Part shown: one piece after another, positions 42,034 through 50,614 of the stretch
How positions within the stretch are numbered: position 1 is the stretch's first letter
Layout of the letters: the number at the start of each line of letters is the position of its first letter
Assembly (NCBI GenBank): GCA_037446725.1
Contig: JBBIIC010000005.1
Span: 75,455-139,454 of the forward strand
Reading direction: 5' to 3'
From: JBBIIC01 sp037446725
GTDB taxonomy: Bacteria; Actinomycetota; Coriobacteriia; Anaerosomatales; SLCP01
Length of the DNA: 64,000 bases
Program-made: the position numbers and the translations under genes
The notes under the pieces: generated by a model
What the model was told of the DNA's origin: nothing
Seen by the model: the letters and a program-made list of their open reading frames with translations, nothing else
Database searches by the model: none

Positions 42034-43137
42034 CTACCCGACCGAGCGCAGCGGCCCCTGGGCGCCGAGCGCGTCGAGCAGCGAGGCTTGCGTCGAGGCC
42101 GTGCGGCGCGTCCACGCGTCGTACGGGATGCGCACGACCGTGAAGCCGTCGCCCATGAGGTCGTGCTCGCGCGCGCGGTCGCGGTCGGCCCGGTCACCGC
42201 GGTGCCACGCCTCCCCATCGCACTCGATGACGACCGGGCGCCCGTCGGTCTCGACGACGAGGTCGGCACGGTAACGTCCGGCGTACTCCTGGGGACGGGC
42301 GAGGTGACCGTGGTCGTCGAGGAAGAGGAAGACCTCGACCTCGAACCAGCTCTCAAAGGGCCGCGGCAGGCGCCAGCGATCGTCAGCCGTTCCCCGCCCG
42401 CGCGCGGTAGCGATCTGCCTCACGATCATGCGCCACTGCGGCTCGCGGCCGAAGCGCCGCGCGGCCTCGGCCACGCCTGCGATGCTGAAGCGCGACCACG
42501 CGAACCCGAGCTGCGCGAGGTGGAAGGGGACCTGATCGGGGTCGAGCCAGGGATGTGCGCATACGAACGCGAGCACGGCGTCGAGAATCGGCGCCTCCCC
42601 CACGTCGCCCCGCCGGCACCGTCTGCCGAGCACGAGCAGGTCGGCCACGGTGCGCTCCGTCCGCCCGGCGACCTCGGCGTAACTGAGCACGCCCTCAGCA
42701 CCCCACCCGTTGAGCATCCGAATGGCGTCCCAGTCCGCGCGCTCGTCGGCGGCGGGGCCGGTGAGTGCGCGCAGTTCGCGCTCGAGCGGTCCCGGGCCGA
42801 TGAAAGTGGGTGGCAGCGTGACGGCGACCGGTACGGGACCGGCGACCGCGTGCACTTCCGTGCCGAACGCGAGCTCCTCGAGGCCCGCGGCGGTGATACG
42901 CGAGTACGTGCGGCGCGGGTAGTCGAGCAGCCCCCGCTTGTGCAGCCGGGTCCGTGCCCACGCGACGCGGTCGCGGAAGACGTATCGGCCGTTGCCGGCG
43001 CGCTCGGCGAGTTCCTCGCCACTGAGCGCGAAGCGCAGCGCGAGGCGCTCCCACAACTCGCGGGTCGAGCGCTCTGCCCCGTCGGCGAGCTCCTCGAGCA
43101 GCGGTCCGATCAACTCATTTGTGGACGGAATGGGCAC
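42034..43137 (-). CDS. Winged-helix plus PD-(D/E)XK-like nuclease-fold protein
   Basis: This 367-residue protein starts VPIPSTNELIGPLLEELADG, the pattern of an Mrr N-terminal winged helix. It ends with a DUF559/Vsr-like endonuclease fold: YRADLVVETDGRPVVIECDG then EAWHRGDRADRDRAREHDLM, with D, E and D in the expected places. GTG 43137 follows GAGGGGGG at six bases. It may be a stand-alone restriction-like or DNA-repair protein; a target cannot be inferred. Confidence 0.65.
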   Translation of the reverse strand: MPIPSTNELIGPLLEELADGAERSTRELWERLALRFALSGEELAERAGNGRYVFRDRVAWARTRLHKRGLLDYPRRTYSRITAAGLEELAFGTEVHAVAGPVPVAVTLPPTFIGPGPLERELRALTGPAADERADWDAIRMLNGWGAEGVLSYAEVAGRTERTVADLLVLGRRCRRGDVGEAPILDAVLAFVCAHPWLDPDQVPFHLAQLGFAWSRFSIAGVAEAARRFGREPQWRMIVRQIATARGRGTADDRWRLPRPFESWFEVEVFLFLDDHGHLARPQEYAGRYRADLVVETDGRPVVIECDGEAWHRGDRADRDRAREHDLMGDGFTVVRIPYDAWTRRTASTQASLLDALGAQGPLRSVG

Positions 43138-43254
43138 TGTGACCCCCCTCACAAGACGATGCAACCTGTGCATCGGTCTGTGGCGGGGGGAGCTTGAACG
43201 GAGGCGGGCCGGCGGCGGGACGGCGCTCGGGTGACCGCGCAGCGTTGCGCGGGC

Positions 43255-44466
43255 CTACCGCGCGCGGACCGCGGCGACGACGCGGTCGACGATCTCGTCG
43301 AGGATGGCCCGTGTGGTGGCGAAGTTCAGGCGCGCGAAGCCCAGCCCGTGCGGCCCGAAGTCCGGGCCCGGCGAGAGCGCGACCCGCGCGTGCTCGAGCA
43401 ACCAGCGCGCCGGATCGTCGCCGAGGCCGAGCGGGCGGAGGTCGAGCCAGGCAAGGTAGGTGGCCTCCGGCAGAGCGAAGCCGACCTCCGGCAGCTCGGC
43501 CGCGAGCCGCCTGGCGAGATGGTCGCGCTGGTGGAGCAGCAGGTCGCAGGTCTCATCGAGCCACTCCTCGCCGCACGTCCAGGCGGCGAGCGTGGCCTCG
43601 GCGCCCGGCGAACCGACCGCACCAAGCAGGTGGTCGGGCAGGGCGGCGAGGCCCCCGGCGATCCGGGGGTGGCCGATGTGGGCGACGGCGCAGCGCAACC
43701 CCGCGATGTTGAACGCCTTGCTCGCGGCGCCGATCGTCACGGTGCGCTCGGCCGCCTCCGCGCTCACGCTCGCAAAGGGGCGGAACCGCTGCCCGGGGTA
43801 GACGAGGTCGGCCCAGATCTCGTCGCTGATGACCAGCAGCTCGTGGTGGGCGGCCACCTCAGCGATGACGGCGAGCTCGGTCTGGTCGAAGACGCGCCCG
43901 GTGGGGTTATGCGGACTGCACAACAAGATGACGCGCGTGCGCTCGTCGATCGCCGCGGCAAGCCGGTCGGGGTCGAGCCGCCAGCCGCTGGCAGCGTCGA
44001 GCGGGCAGTCGACGATTCGCCTCCCGGTCGAGGTGACCGAGGAGAGGAACGGCGGGTAGACCGGCGTGAAGATGACCACCCCGTCGCCGGGCTCCGTCGC
44101 CAGCCAGAGCGCCGTCTGCACCGCCTGCATTACATCGCAGAACAAGCGCACCCGCTCGGTGTCCGGGCGCCAGCCGTGGCGGGCTTCCTGCCACGCGACG
44201 AACGCCTCGGGCAGGCGGCACGCGGCGGCCAAGTTGTAGCCGAAGTCCCCACGGTCGGCGATCGCGCGCACCGCACCCACGATCGCGGGTGCGGGCGGCA
44301 GGTCCATGTCGGCGACCCACGCCGGCAGCACGTCGGCGTCGTGCGCGGTCCACTTGATCGCGGTCAGCGAGCGCAGCCGCTGCAGCTCAGCGCTGAGCGG
44401 CTCGAGGGCGTCGGCGGGGGCCGCAGGCTTAGAGGTCTCTAGTGGGTCGCTCGTGTGCTCGATCAT
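43255..44466 (-). CDS. MalY/PatB-type PLP aminotransferase (cystathionine beta-lyase-like)
   Basis: This 403-residue fold-type I enzyme contains LPAWVADMDLPPAPAI (typical of MalY/PatB), GDGVVIFTPVYPPFLSSV, CSPHNPTGRVF, ISDEIWADLVY and the PLP-lysine segment IGAASKAFNIAGLR. It should cleave C-S bonds of cystathionine or cysteine conjugates, or transaminate. The message appears leaderless: TACAAT six bases before ATG 44466. Confidence 0.9.
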   Translation of the reverse strand: MIEHTSDPLETSKPAAPADALEPLSAELQRLRSLTAIKWTAHDADVLPAWVADMDLPPAPAIVGAVRAIADRGDFGYNLAAACRLPEAFVAWQEARHGWRPDTERVRLFCDVMQAVQTALWLATEPGDGVVIFTPVYPPFLSSVTSTGRRIVDCPLDAASGWRLDPDRLAAAIDERTRVILLCSPHNPTGRVFDQTELAVIAEVAAHHELLVISDEIWADLVYPGQRFRPFASVSAEAAERTVTIGAASKAFNIAGLRCAVAHIGHPRIAGGLAALPDHLLGAVGSPGAEATLAAWTCGEEWLDETCDLLLHQRDHLARRLAAELPEVGFALPEATYLAWLDLRPLGLGDDPARWLLEHARVALSPGPDFGPHGLGFARLNFATTRAILDEIVDRVVAAVRAR

Positions 44467-44526
44467 AGTTCGATTGTAGTGCAGCGTGCGGCGGTGCAGT
44501 GGTGTCCTGGTGGTCGCCTGCGCCGC

Positions 44527-44928
44527 TCAGCCGACGATCACGACCCCGGGTAACGCACCGTGAGCCTTCCGGTCGGCCGAGTACAGCGGGCACTCGAGGT
44601 GGTCGGCCAGCGCCGGCGCGGCTGCATCGTACAGCGTGCACCCGAGCTCGGCTGCGATCTCGAGCGTGCGCTCGAGAAGATCCGCGTCGGGATTGGAGTA
44701 GACAATCTCGTCGGCGGCGAGACTCTGCCACACGCGCCGGGCCACATCGATACCGAAGTGCCTGCGCGCCACGTCGATGACCTCGTAGAAGAACAACGAC
44801 GGCACGACGATGCGCAGCGTGCCCGCAGCGTGCCCGCGCAGCAATCCGCGCGCGGCATCCGAACCCGCCTCCTCGCGGAACCACTTCACCCCGACAGAGG
44901 CGTCGAGAACGGCGAGCCGCCCGCTCAC
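44527..44928 (-). CDS. vapC: PIN-domain toxin (VapC-like), paralogue of 12204-12608
   Basis: This 133-residue protein has LAVLDASVGVKWFREEAGSD, FFYEVIDVARRHFG, CTLYDAAAPALADHL and LYSADRKAHG, the same PIN layout and near-identical start as the 12 kb toxin. It overlaps the upstream antitoxin gene by 4 bp. Confidence 0.86.
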   Translation of the reverse strand: MSGRLAVLDASVGVKWFREEAGSDAARGLLRGHAAGTLRIVVPSLFFYEVIDVARRHFGIDVARRVWQSLAADEIVYSNPDADLLERTLEIAAELGCTLYDAAAPALADHLECPLYSADRKAHGALPGVVIVG

Positions 44929-45203
44929 GGCTTCTGCTTCTCGACCGCGCCGCGCGCCTCCCGCAGGATGTCCAGGCTCGGCCGCCCGTCAAGACTCGGT
45001 GCGCTCGCAAGCTTCTCGAACAAGGCAAGCGAGGCGTCCACCGCCGCGGCACGGCGCGCGTCAGCATCTCGCGAGCGCTCCTCCGCGAGATAGCGTGCCG
45101 ACGCCTCGCGGATCACGCTGCTGCGCGAACGTGCGAGCTCAGCCGCACGCGCGTCGATCTCCGCCAGCAGTGCGTCGGGCAGGAAGATGGTGAGTTTGGC
45201 CAT
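44925..45203 (-). CDS. vapB: VapB-like ribbon-helix-helix antitoxin
   Basis: This 92-residue protein (KLTIFLPDALLAEIDARAAE, LARSRSSVIREASARYLAEE) has a clear ribbon-helix-helix and an Ala-rich toxin-binding tail. An operator palindrome lies 25 bases upstream of ATG 45203. Confidence 0.85.
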   Translation of the reverse strand: MAKLTIFLPDALLAEIDARAAELARSRSSVIREASARYLAEERSRDADARRAAAVDASLALFEKLASAPSLDGRPSLDILREARGAVEKQKP

Positions 45204-45227
45204 GCGGCACCCCCTGTCACGCCCATA

Positions 45228-45245
45228 TCATACCTGTGGGTATGA
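45228..45245 (-). promoter_or_regulatory. VapB operator palindrome TCATACC-N4-GGTATGA
   Basis: Perfect 7-bp arms (45228-45234, 45239-45245). The half-site is the same word found as tandem repeats in front of the 12.9 kb vapB. Confidence 0.65.
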
Positions 45246-45263
45246 CATCGCGTCCACAGGCCG

Positions 45264-45833
45264 CTACCGCACCTCGTGCAGCAACTCCCACGCGCGGTCG
45301 ATGCGCTCGCGCGAGATGTCGTGGCGCAACATGGCGGGGTCCAGGTCGCCAAGGCGCACCCGGTCGAGCCCGTCGGCGTCCTTGAGCACCCGGAAGACCC
45401 TCCGCGTCGCGGCGGGATTGATCGTCCAGTGGGTCCCCTGCTCGGCGTGGGCCTCGTCGCCGCAGTGGTGCGTCACCGCGAACAGCGCCACCTCGAGCAC
45501 CGCCGGCTCGATCCCTGCTTGTAGCCCGAGCCCGACGACCTTGACCGCGCTCTTGGCGCCGTGGTAGTGGTCCGCACCGTCGTGCGTGCGGCCGATGTCG
45601 TGCCAGCAGGCGGCGAGCTCGAGTGCCTCGCACTCCCACGCACACAGACCGAGCTCGCCGGCGATCTCGCACGCGTGCACGAGCACGCGTCGCGTGTGCC
45701 CGACCCCGTGGATACCCGTCGAGCCGTCGAACCCGTCGGGCCGCACGAACCACCCGGCGGGGATGTCGAGAGCGAACGGGTCCACCGGCGAGCCTCCGAT
45801 CGTTTCGGCACACCTGCGCAGCGAGCACGTCAC
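45264..45833 (-). CDS. HD-domain phosphohydrolase
   Basis: This 189-residue protein has the metal ligands of an HD hydrolase: GHTRRVLVHACEIA (first His), LAACWHDIGRTHDGADHYHG (HD plus further His) and a late DADGLDRVRLGD (Asp). The substrate is probably a nucleotide or cyclic nucleotide, but this is not established. GTG 45833 has TACAAT exactly six bases upstream on the minus strand; the longer frame lacks a start signal. Confidence 0.82.
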   Translation of the reverse strand: MTCSLRRCAETIGGSPVDPFALDIPAGWFVRPDGFDGSTGIHGVGHTRRVLVHACEIAGELGLCAWECEALELAACWHDIGRTHDGADHYHGAKSAVKVVGLGLQAGIEPAVLEVALFAVTHHCGDEAHAEQGTHWTINPAATRRVFRVLKDADGLDRVRLGDLDPAMLRHDISRERIDRAWELLHEVR

Positions 45834-45923
45834 GCGGTGATTGTAGCTGAGGGCGTGGGGCGTAGGAGCGCGGCAGATGCCTAGCCGGGCACCTGCCCGG
45901 ACCTCACTGTCATCTGTCCCCGC

Positions 45924-45929
45924 TACAAT
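45924..45929 (+). promoter_or_regulatory. -10 box TACAAT of leaderless nuclease gene
   Basis: A near-consensus -10 ends six bases before ATG 45936. The intergenic space also holds a CCGGGC/GCCCGG hairpin (45885-45900) between the two divergent leaderless genes. Confidence 0.55.
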
Positions 45930-45935
45930 CGACCC

Positions 45936-46817
45936 ATGAGACACCTCGTCCACACCCGATCCTCGCTTGCGCTGCTGCCGTTCCTGATGACGGCGGTCCT
46001 GCTCGCCGGGTGTGCCGCAGATGCGACGCTCGTCGCTCCGCCCGAGCCCGGGCAGCCGGCCGCGCCTGCCGCACCCACGCAGCAGGCCCCCGAGCCCGGC
46101 CTCGAACCCGAGCCGGTGCCGGAGCCCGCCACGGCCCCCGAGCCGCTTCCCGAGCCCGCGGCGAGCGCGCCGGAGGTCACGCGCGCGGTGATCACGCAGC
46201 ACACCGACGGCGACACCGCCCGCTTCATGCTCGAGGGCGCCGGCGAGGAGAAGGTGCGCTTCATCGGCGTCGACACGCCGGAGGTCTACGGCGGCGCCGA
46301 GCCGTACGGCGCAGAGGCGTCGGCGTACACCGCACGGGCTATCCCGATCGGCGCGGTCGTCTACCTCGAGACCGATGCGGAACTGCGCGACAAGTACGGC
46401 CGCCTGCTCGCCTACGTCTGGCTTGCGCAGCCCCGGAGCGCGTCCGACGCAGAGGTGCGCGCGAAGATGCTCAACGCGCGGCTCGTGCTCGATGGCTACG
46501 CCCAGATCGCCACCTACCCCCCGAACGTCCGCTACGTCGCCTTCTTCACGCGCTACCAGACCGAGGCGCGCGACGCGAACCGCGGTCTGTGGGGCCTGGA
46601 AGCGAACCCGGCGAACGCGCCGCCCGCGACGGGCGGCACCTCGGCATCGGGCGGCCCTGCGACCCCGTCAACAACCGGCATCTACATCACGAGAACCGGC
46701 GAGAAGTACCACGCGGACGGGTGCCGCCACCTCGCGAGCAGCCGGATCGCCGTCACGCTCGCCGACGCGAAGGCGCGCGGCTACGAGCCGTGCAGCGTGT
46801 GCCGCCCGCCGCAGTAG
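45936..46817 (+). CDS. Secreted thermonuclease-like lipoprotein
   Basis: This 293-residue protein has a lipobox signal (MTAVLLAGC), a long Pro/Glu/Ala linker and a staphylococcal-nuclease domain (HTDGDTARFML, VRFIGVDTPEVYG, ELRDKYGRLLAYVWL with catalytic Arg, Glu/Asp and Arg). The C-terminal segment has YHADGCRHLASS and GYEPCSVCRPPQ, a small Cys/His knuckle seen at the end of many secreted SNase proteins. It would degrade extracellular nucleic acid at the cell surface. It is leaderless. Confidence 0.88.
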   Translation: MRHLVHTRSSLALLPFLMTAVLLAGCAADATLVAPPEPGQPAAPAAPTQQAPEPGLEPEPVPEPATAPEPLPEPAASAPEVTRAVITQHTDGDTARFMLEGAGEEKVRFIGVDTPEVYGGAEPYGAEASAYTARAIPIGAVVYLETDAELRDKYGRLLAYVWLAQPRSASDAEVRAKMLNARLVLDGYAQIATYPPNVRYVAFFTRYQTEARDANRGLWGLEANPANAPPATGGTSASGGPATPSTTGIYITRTGEKYHADGCRHLASSRIAVTLADAKARGYEPCSVCRPPQ

Positions 46818-46862
46818 CGCGAACGCCTGCGCGCCCGCGGCGGCCAGTCCCGACGAGTCGCC

Positions 46863-47864
46863 CTATTCCTCCGCCCCCGCCGGCGCCTTGTGGCACCGCG
46901 AGCAGAACAGCGGCTCGTGGCAGTCGAGGCACGAGGCGACCCCGGCGGTGCGCGCCTCGTCGTAGTGCTGGTCGAGCCACGGCCCCTTCGCCGGGTCGTA
47001 ACCCTCGTGGTGGCAGGCCGCGCACGAATCGGGCTCCTCGGCGTGGCAGCGGTAGCACACGGCGCGGTCGAGCGTCGCGACGGCCTGTCCGTGGCCAGGC
47101 TCGGCTGCCTGCCCGTCGAGCCATTCCTCGGGATGCGGCATCGCCACGATATGACAGCTGTCGCAGTAGCTCTGCTCGTGGCACATGGTGCACATGTCGG
47201 GGGTGTTCAGCGCCGAGAAGCCATGGTCGCGCTGCCACGGATCCTCGAGGTGCGAGGGCGGACGCAGGTCGAAGTCGGACGGATGGCAGGACGCGCACTC
47301 GTCGGACGCCTCGGGCTGCTCGGCGGTGCCGTGGCACTGGTAACAGCGGGCCATGAGCGAAAGAGGCTTGCCGAGCTCCGGGTCCGGGTGCGCGGTGTAG
47401 ACGTGACACGCGACGCACGAGCCGGTTCGCTCGGCATGCTCGACATGGTCGATGAGGATACGGAAACCCGAGGTGGCCTTGCGGTCGGGGCTGTGGCACT
47501 GCAGGCAGATCTCGTCGGGCATCGGCGAGGTGCGGCCGATCGCGGCTGGGTCATTGGGTTCGCCGAGCCTGCCGGAGAGGTGGCGCACCGTGTCGCGCGC
47601 GAGCAGGCGCGCGCGTTCGACGGCGCGAAGCGGCTGTCCGTACCACTCGCGCGGCGTCTCGTGGCACATCACGCACTTGACTCCGGTGTGCGCCGACTGC
47701 GACCACGACTCGTAGCTCGGCGCCATCTCGTGGCACGAACCGCAGAGCGCGGGCGTGGAGCTCGCGACCCCGGCGACGACGAGGAGCGCCACCATACCGG
47801 CGACGGTCCCGAACGCGACCTGCAGGCGCCTGCGTGGCGAGCGTTCCTGCCTCTCCTCGGCCAC
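46863..47864 (-). CDS. Twelve-haem cytochrome c with NapC/NirT-like N-terminus
   Basis: This 333-residue protein has one N-terminal membrane helix (VAGMVALLVVAGVASS) immediately followed by CGSCHEMAPSYESW, the NapC/NirT-type opening. There are twelve CxxCH motifs in all (CGSCH, CVMCH, CLQCH, CVACH, CYQCH, CASCH, CTMCH, CDSCH, CYRCH, CAACH, CLDCH, CSRCH). The anchor and haem density suggest an electron wire from the membrane outward. The start is GTG 47864. It is the last gene of the seven-gene operon. Confidence 0.9.
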   Translation of the reverse strand: MAEERQERSPRRRLQVAFGTVAGMVALLVVAGVASSTPALCGSCHEMAPSYESWSQSAHTGVKCVMCHETPREWYGQPLRAVERARLLARDTVRHLSGRLGEPNDPAAIGRTSPMPDEICLQCHSPDRKATSGFRILIDHVEHAERTGSCVACHVYTAHPDPELGKPLSLMARCYQCHGTAEQPEASDECASCHPSDFDLRPPSHLEDPWQRDHGFSALNTPDMCTMCHEQSYCDSCHIVAMPHPEEWLDGQAAEPGHGQAVATLDRAVCYRCHAEEPDSCAACHHEGYDPAKGPWLDQHYDEARTAGVASCLDCHEPLFCSRCHKAPAGAEE

Positions 47865-47872
47865 TCGGCCCC

Positions 47873-48724
47873 CTATCTCACGAGCGTGATGGACGAGTCG
47901 TAGTTCAGCGACGGGACGAGCCCGTGGCAGCGGATGCAGTCCTCACCCGTGTGACACGCCTCGCAGTTGCGGCGGGACTCGACCCGGAACCGGTGCTGCG
48001 CGCGCCAGTCCTCGCCGTGCGAGTCCGGCCGCTTCGCATGGCAGTCACCGCACCAGTTCTCGGTCCACTCGTGACATGTGGTGCAACTCTCGTCAACGGC
48101 GGCCGGGTGCTCGAAGAGCCAGCTCTCCTCGAGGTGCGTGTCGGGCGGGTCCTTGTCCGTGTGGCACGCCGCGCAGTCGGCCTTGGCGGTGGTGCCGTCG
48201 TGGCACGTGAGGCACGCGGCCATAGGAGGCGTGTTCGCCCCGTGCGGACCGGGTTCGTGCACGAGATGGGAGTGACAGTCCACGCACGCCATACCGAGCA
48301 TCTCGACGTGCGCGCGGTGCGGGATGTTGAGGTCACCCGAGGGCGAGACGGTTCGCAGATTCATGTGGCACTCGTTGCACGCCTCGTTGGTCGGCGTGTT
48401 GACGAGGTCCGGGACGCGCTCGGCAGGCAGGAACGAGAGGTAGAACTCGGCGAACATGCGCGCCGCGTGCGCCGTCTGGGGCACGATCCCCGGCTCTATG
48501 TGGCAGTCCTGGCAGCTCAGACCGGCATGCAGAGAGGTGGGCAGGGTCTGCGTGGCGGTCTCGTACTCCTCGAAACGCTCCATGAAAGCGGACTGCAGCG
48601 AGAGATAGGTCGGGATGCCGACGAGCACGACCATCGCGAGCGCCATCAGGCCGACACGCGCGAGGAGATGTCGCCGCTCGGCCGGCGTGCGCCTCGTCCA
48701 CCAGCGTGGTGAGAGCCGGCGCAT
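47873..48724 (-). CDS. Nine-haem membrane-anchored cytochrome c
   Basis: This 283-residue protein has an N-terminal anchor helix (VGLMALAMVVLVGIPTYLSL) and nine CxxCH motifs. ATG 48724 overlaps the stop of the upstream cytochrome gene (ATGA). Order and spacing of haem sites parallel the upstream gene product (both contain CHIEPG, IPHRAHVE, C-x2-CHxW, CxxCHxKRP), so the two arose by duplication. Confidence 0.9.
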   Translation of the reverse strand: MRRLSPRWWTRRTPAERRHLLARVGLMALAMVVLVGIPTYLSLQSAFMERFEEYETATQTLPTSLHAGLSCQDCHIEPGIVPQTAHAARMFAEFYLSFLPAERVPDLVNTPTNEACNECHMNLRTVSPSGDLNIPHRAHVEMLGMACVDCHSHLVHEPGPHGANTPPMAACLTCHDGTTAKADCAACHTDKDPPDTHLEESWLFEHPAAVDESCTTCHEWTENWCGDCHAKRPDSHGEDWRAQHRFRVESRRNCEACHTGEDCIRCHGLVPSLNYDSSITLVR

Positions 48725-49581
48725 CAGTGGCACTCCCCGCAGTCTTCCTCGGAGTGGCAGACCATGCAGCCGGCCGCGTGCTCGGCCGCGCGCGCAGCAT
48801 GGTCCGTCTTCCAGTTCTCGGTGTGCGACGCGGGCCGCTTGGAGTGGCACTCCTCGCAGTAGTCGGGCGTCCACGCGTGGCACTCGCCGCACTCGATGGT
48901 GTCGGCCGCCTCTGCGTGGACCTGCAACCAGTCGCTGCGCAGGTGGTCCTCGGGAACGTGCTTGCGCGTGTGGCACTTCACGCACTCGTTGCCGGCGATC
49001 TCACCGTCATGACACTGGTCGAGGCACATGCGCATGGACGGGCGGTTGAATCCCTCGGGGCTCTCCGCGTGCACGAGCTCGCTGTGGCAGACGACGCACT
49101 CGACCTCGAGGATCTCGACGTGCGCTCGATGCGGGATGAGCAGGTCGCCGTCGGCCGAGACCTGGCGGTAGCTCGTGTGGCACCGTTGGCAGGCGGCGGT
49201 AGTCGGGAGCGCGAAGAGATTCTGCTCGTGGGGCCCCTGAATCAACTGCGAGTAGAACGCCGGGACTGATCGCGTGACGAAACCGACCCAGCCCCGCACC
49301 CCGGGTTCGATGTGACAGTCCGCACAGCTCATGCGGCCGTGTGTCGAGACACTCCAGTTGTCCATGCGCTCCCGCAGGTCCGGATAGCGGGTGTAGTACG
49401 CAGGCTGGAGCACCGAAACCAGCGGCCAGGCGAGCAGGAAGACCACCAACGCGACCAGGCCGAAGGCGATCAGCCACCGGCGTCCGGCGCTCCGGGGCGC
49501 ATCGGGCCCCTCGGGAGCGCCCTGCCCGGCGGGTGGCTCCCCGACCGGCTCGGCGGGCGGCGGTGTCGTCGGAGCGGTCAC
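48724..49581 (-). CDS. Eight- to nine-haem membrane-anchored cytochrome c
   Basis: This 285-residue protein has a Pro-rich cytoplasmic tail, one anchor (WLIAFGLVALVVFLLAWPLV), eight CxxCH motifs and one CLDQCH (CX3CH). The latter aligns with the normal CLTCH of the downstream paralogue. The protein ends directly on its last CGECH. It is coupled to the downstream gene by ATGA. Confidence 0.9.
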   Translation of the reverse strand: MTAPTTPPPAEPVGEPPAGQGAPEGPDAPRSAGRRWLIAFGLVALVVFLLAWPLVSVLQPAYYTRYPDLRERMDNWSVSTHGRMSCADCHIEPGVRGWVGFVTRSVPAFYSQLIQGPHEQNLFALPTTAACQRCHTSYRQVSADGDLLIPHRAHVEILEVECVVCHSELVHAESPEGFNRPSMRMCLDQCHDGEIAGNECVKCHTRKHVPEDHLRSDWLQVHAEAADTIECGECHAWTPDYCEECHSKRPASHTENWKTDHAARAAEHAAGCMVCHSEEDCGECH

Positions 49582-50601
49582 CTAGCCCGACTCCTCGAAC
49601 AGCTCGTGGCACTCGTCGCACCAGGCCCTCTCGTGGCAGGTCATGCACCGCACCTCGTCGTCCGGGTCGACGACCTCCTTGTGGCTCGTGATCCAGGTCT
49701 CGACCGGGTCGTGCGAGGCGGGACGCTGCGCGTGACACGCGCGGCACTCGCCGTCGGAGATGTGACACTGCATGCACTTCGACTGGTCGGCAAGCGCGAT
49801 GGGCCCGTGAGTCTCGGACCAGTCGGCCGCGACGTGAAGCCGCTCGATCTCCTCGAGACCGGTGCGGGTCTGCAGGCCGTCGAAGACCGGCCGCTCGCCA
49901 GTGGTATGGCACATGCGACACTGGTCGGCGTCATGGCAGGCCTCGAGGCACGAGCTCGTGCCGATGGTCTGCGCCACGGTGGGGTGCTCCACGAGCCAGT
50001 CCTCGGTCTCGTCACGAAGGGCGTGGTGGCAGCTCGTGCACTGGTCCTCCGAACGGAAGCCGACGTGACAGCCGTAGGAGACGCAGATACCCGAGAAGGG
50101 CATCTCCTTGTGCTCCTCCATGTAGGCCTCTTCGTGCGCGGTCCACTTGTGGCAGTCGACGCAGTTGCGCGTCTCGTCGGCCACACGCATGTGGGCCGGG
50201 TGCGGGACGCGCGTGATGCGGTCGATGTCGTGACTCCACACCGTCTCATGGCAGGCCAGGCAGGCATCGCGCGTCGGCGACTCGAACTCAAGGAAGCGCG
50301 GCTCGTCGGCCGGACGCACGAGTCCGGCATAGAAGTCACCGACGAGCGCTACGCTGTAGACGAGCGTGCCCTGCGACGTACCGTGGCACGACCGGCACGC
50401 GACGTCGGCGTGCCGGGAGCTCTGCAGCTCCTCGTAGTTGGCGGAGACCTCGTGAAAGCGGCCGAAGAGCGCGTCCGGCGCGAAGGCCGTCACCACGACC
50501 GGTATCGCCATCAGCACGGCGAGCACCGCCGCCGCGCTCGCAAGCGCGATCCAGTAGCGATGCGCGAACGCGCTGACCGCCCCGGCTACCTTGCGCAGCA
50601 T
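49582..50601 (-). CDS. Nine- to eleven-haem membrane-anchored cytochrome c
   Basis: This 339-residue protein has an N-terminal anchor (YWIALASAAAVLAVLMAIPV), nine CxxCH motifs, one CLEACH (CX3CH) and one CVSYGCH (CX4CH). It is the first large cytochrome after the NrfD gene. ATG 50601 is used; GTG 50607 is an equally placed alternative behind GAGGCGG. Its stop directly precedes the next ATG. Confidence 0.88.
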   Translation of the reverse strand: MLRKVAGAVSAFAHRYWIALASAAAVLAVLMAIPVVVTAFAPDALFGRFHEVSANYEELQSSRHADVACRSCHGTSQGTLVYSVALVGDFYAGLVRPADEPRFLEFESPTRDACLACHETVWSHDIDRITRVPHPAHMRVADETRNCVDCHKWTAHEEAYMEEHKEMPFSGICVSYGCHVGFRSEDQCTSCHHALRDETEDWLVEHPTVAQTIGTSSCLEACHDADQCRMCHTTGERPVFDGLQTRTGLEEIERLHVAADWSETHGPIALADQSKCMQCHISDGECRACHAQRPASHDPVETWITSHKEVVDPDDEVRCMTCHERAWCDECHELFEESG

Positions 50602-50614
50602 CGTCACGGCCGCC

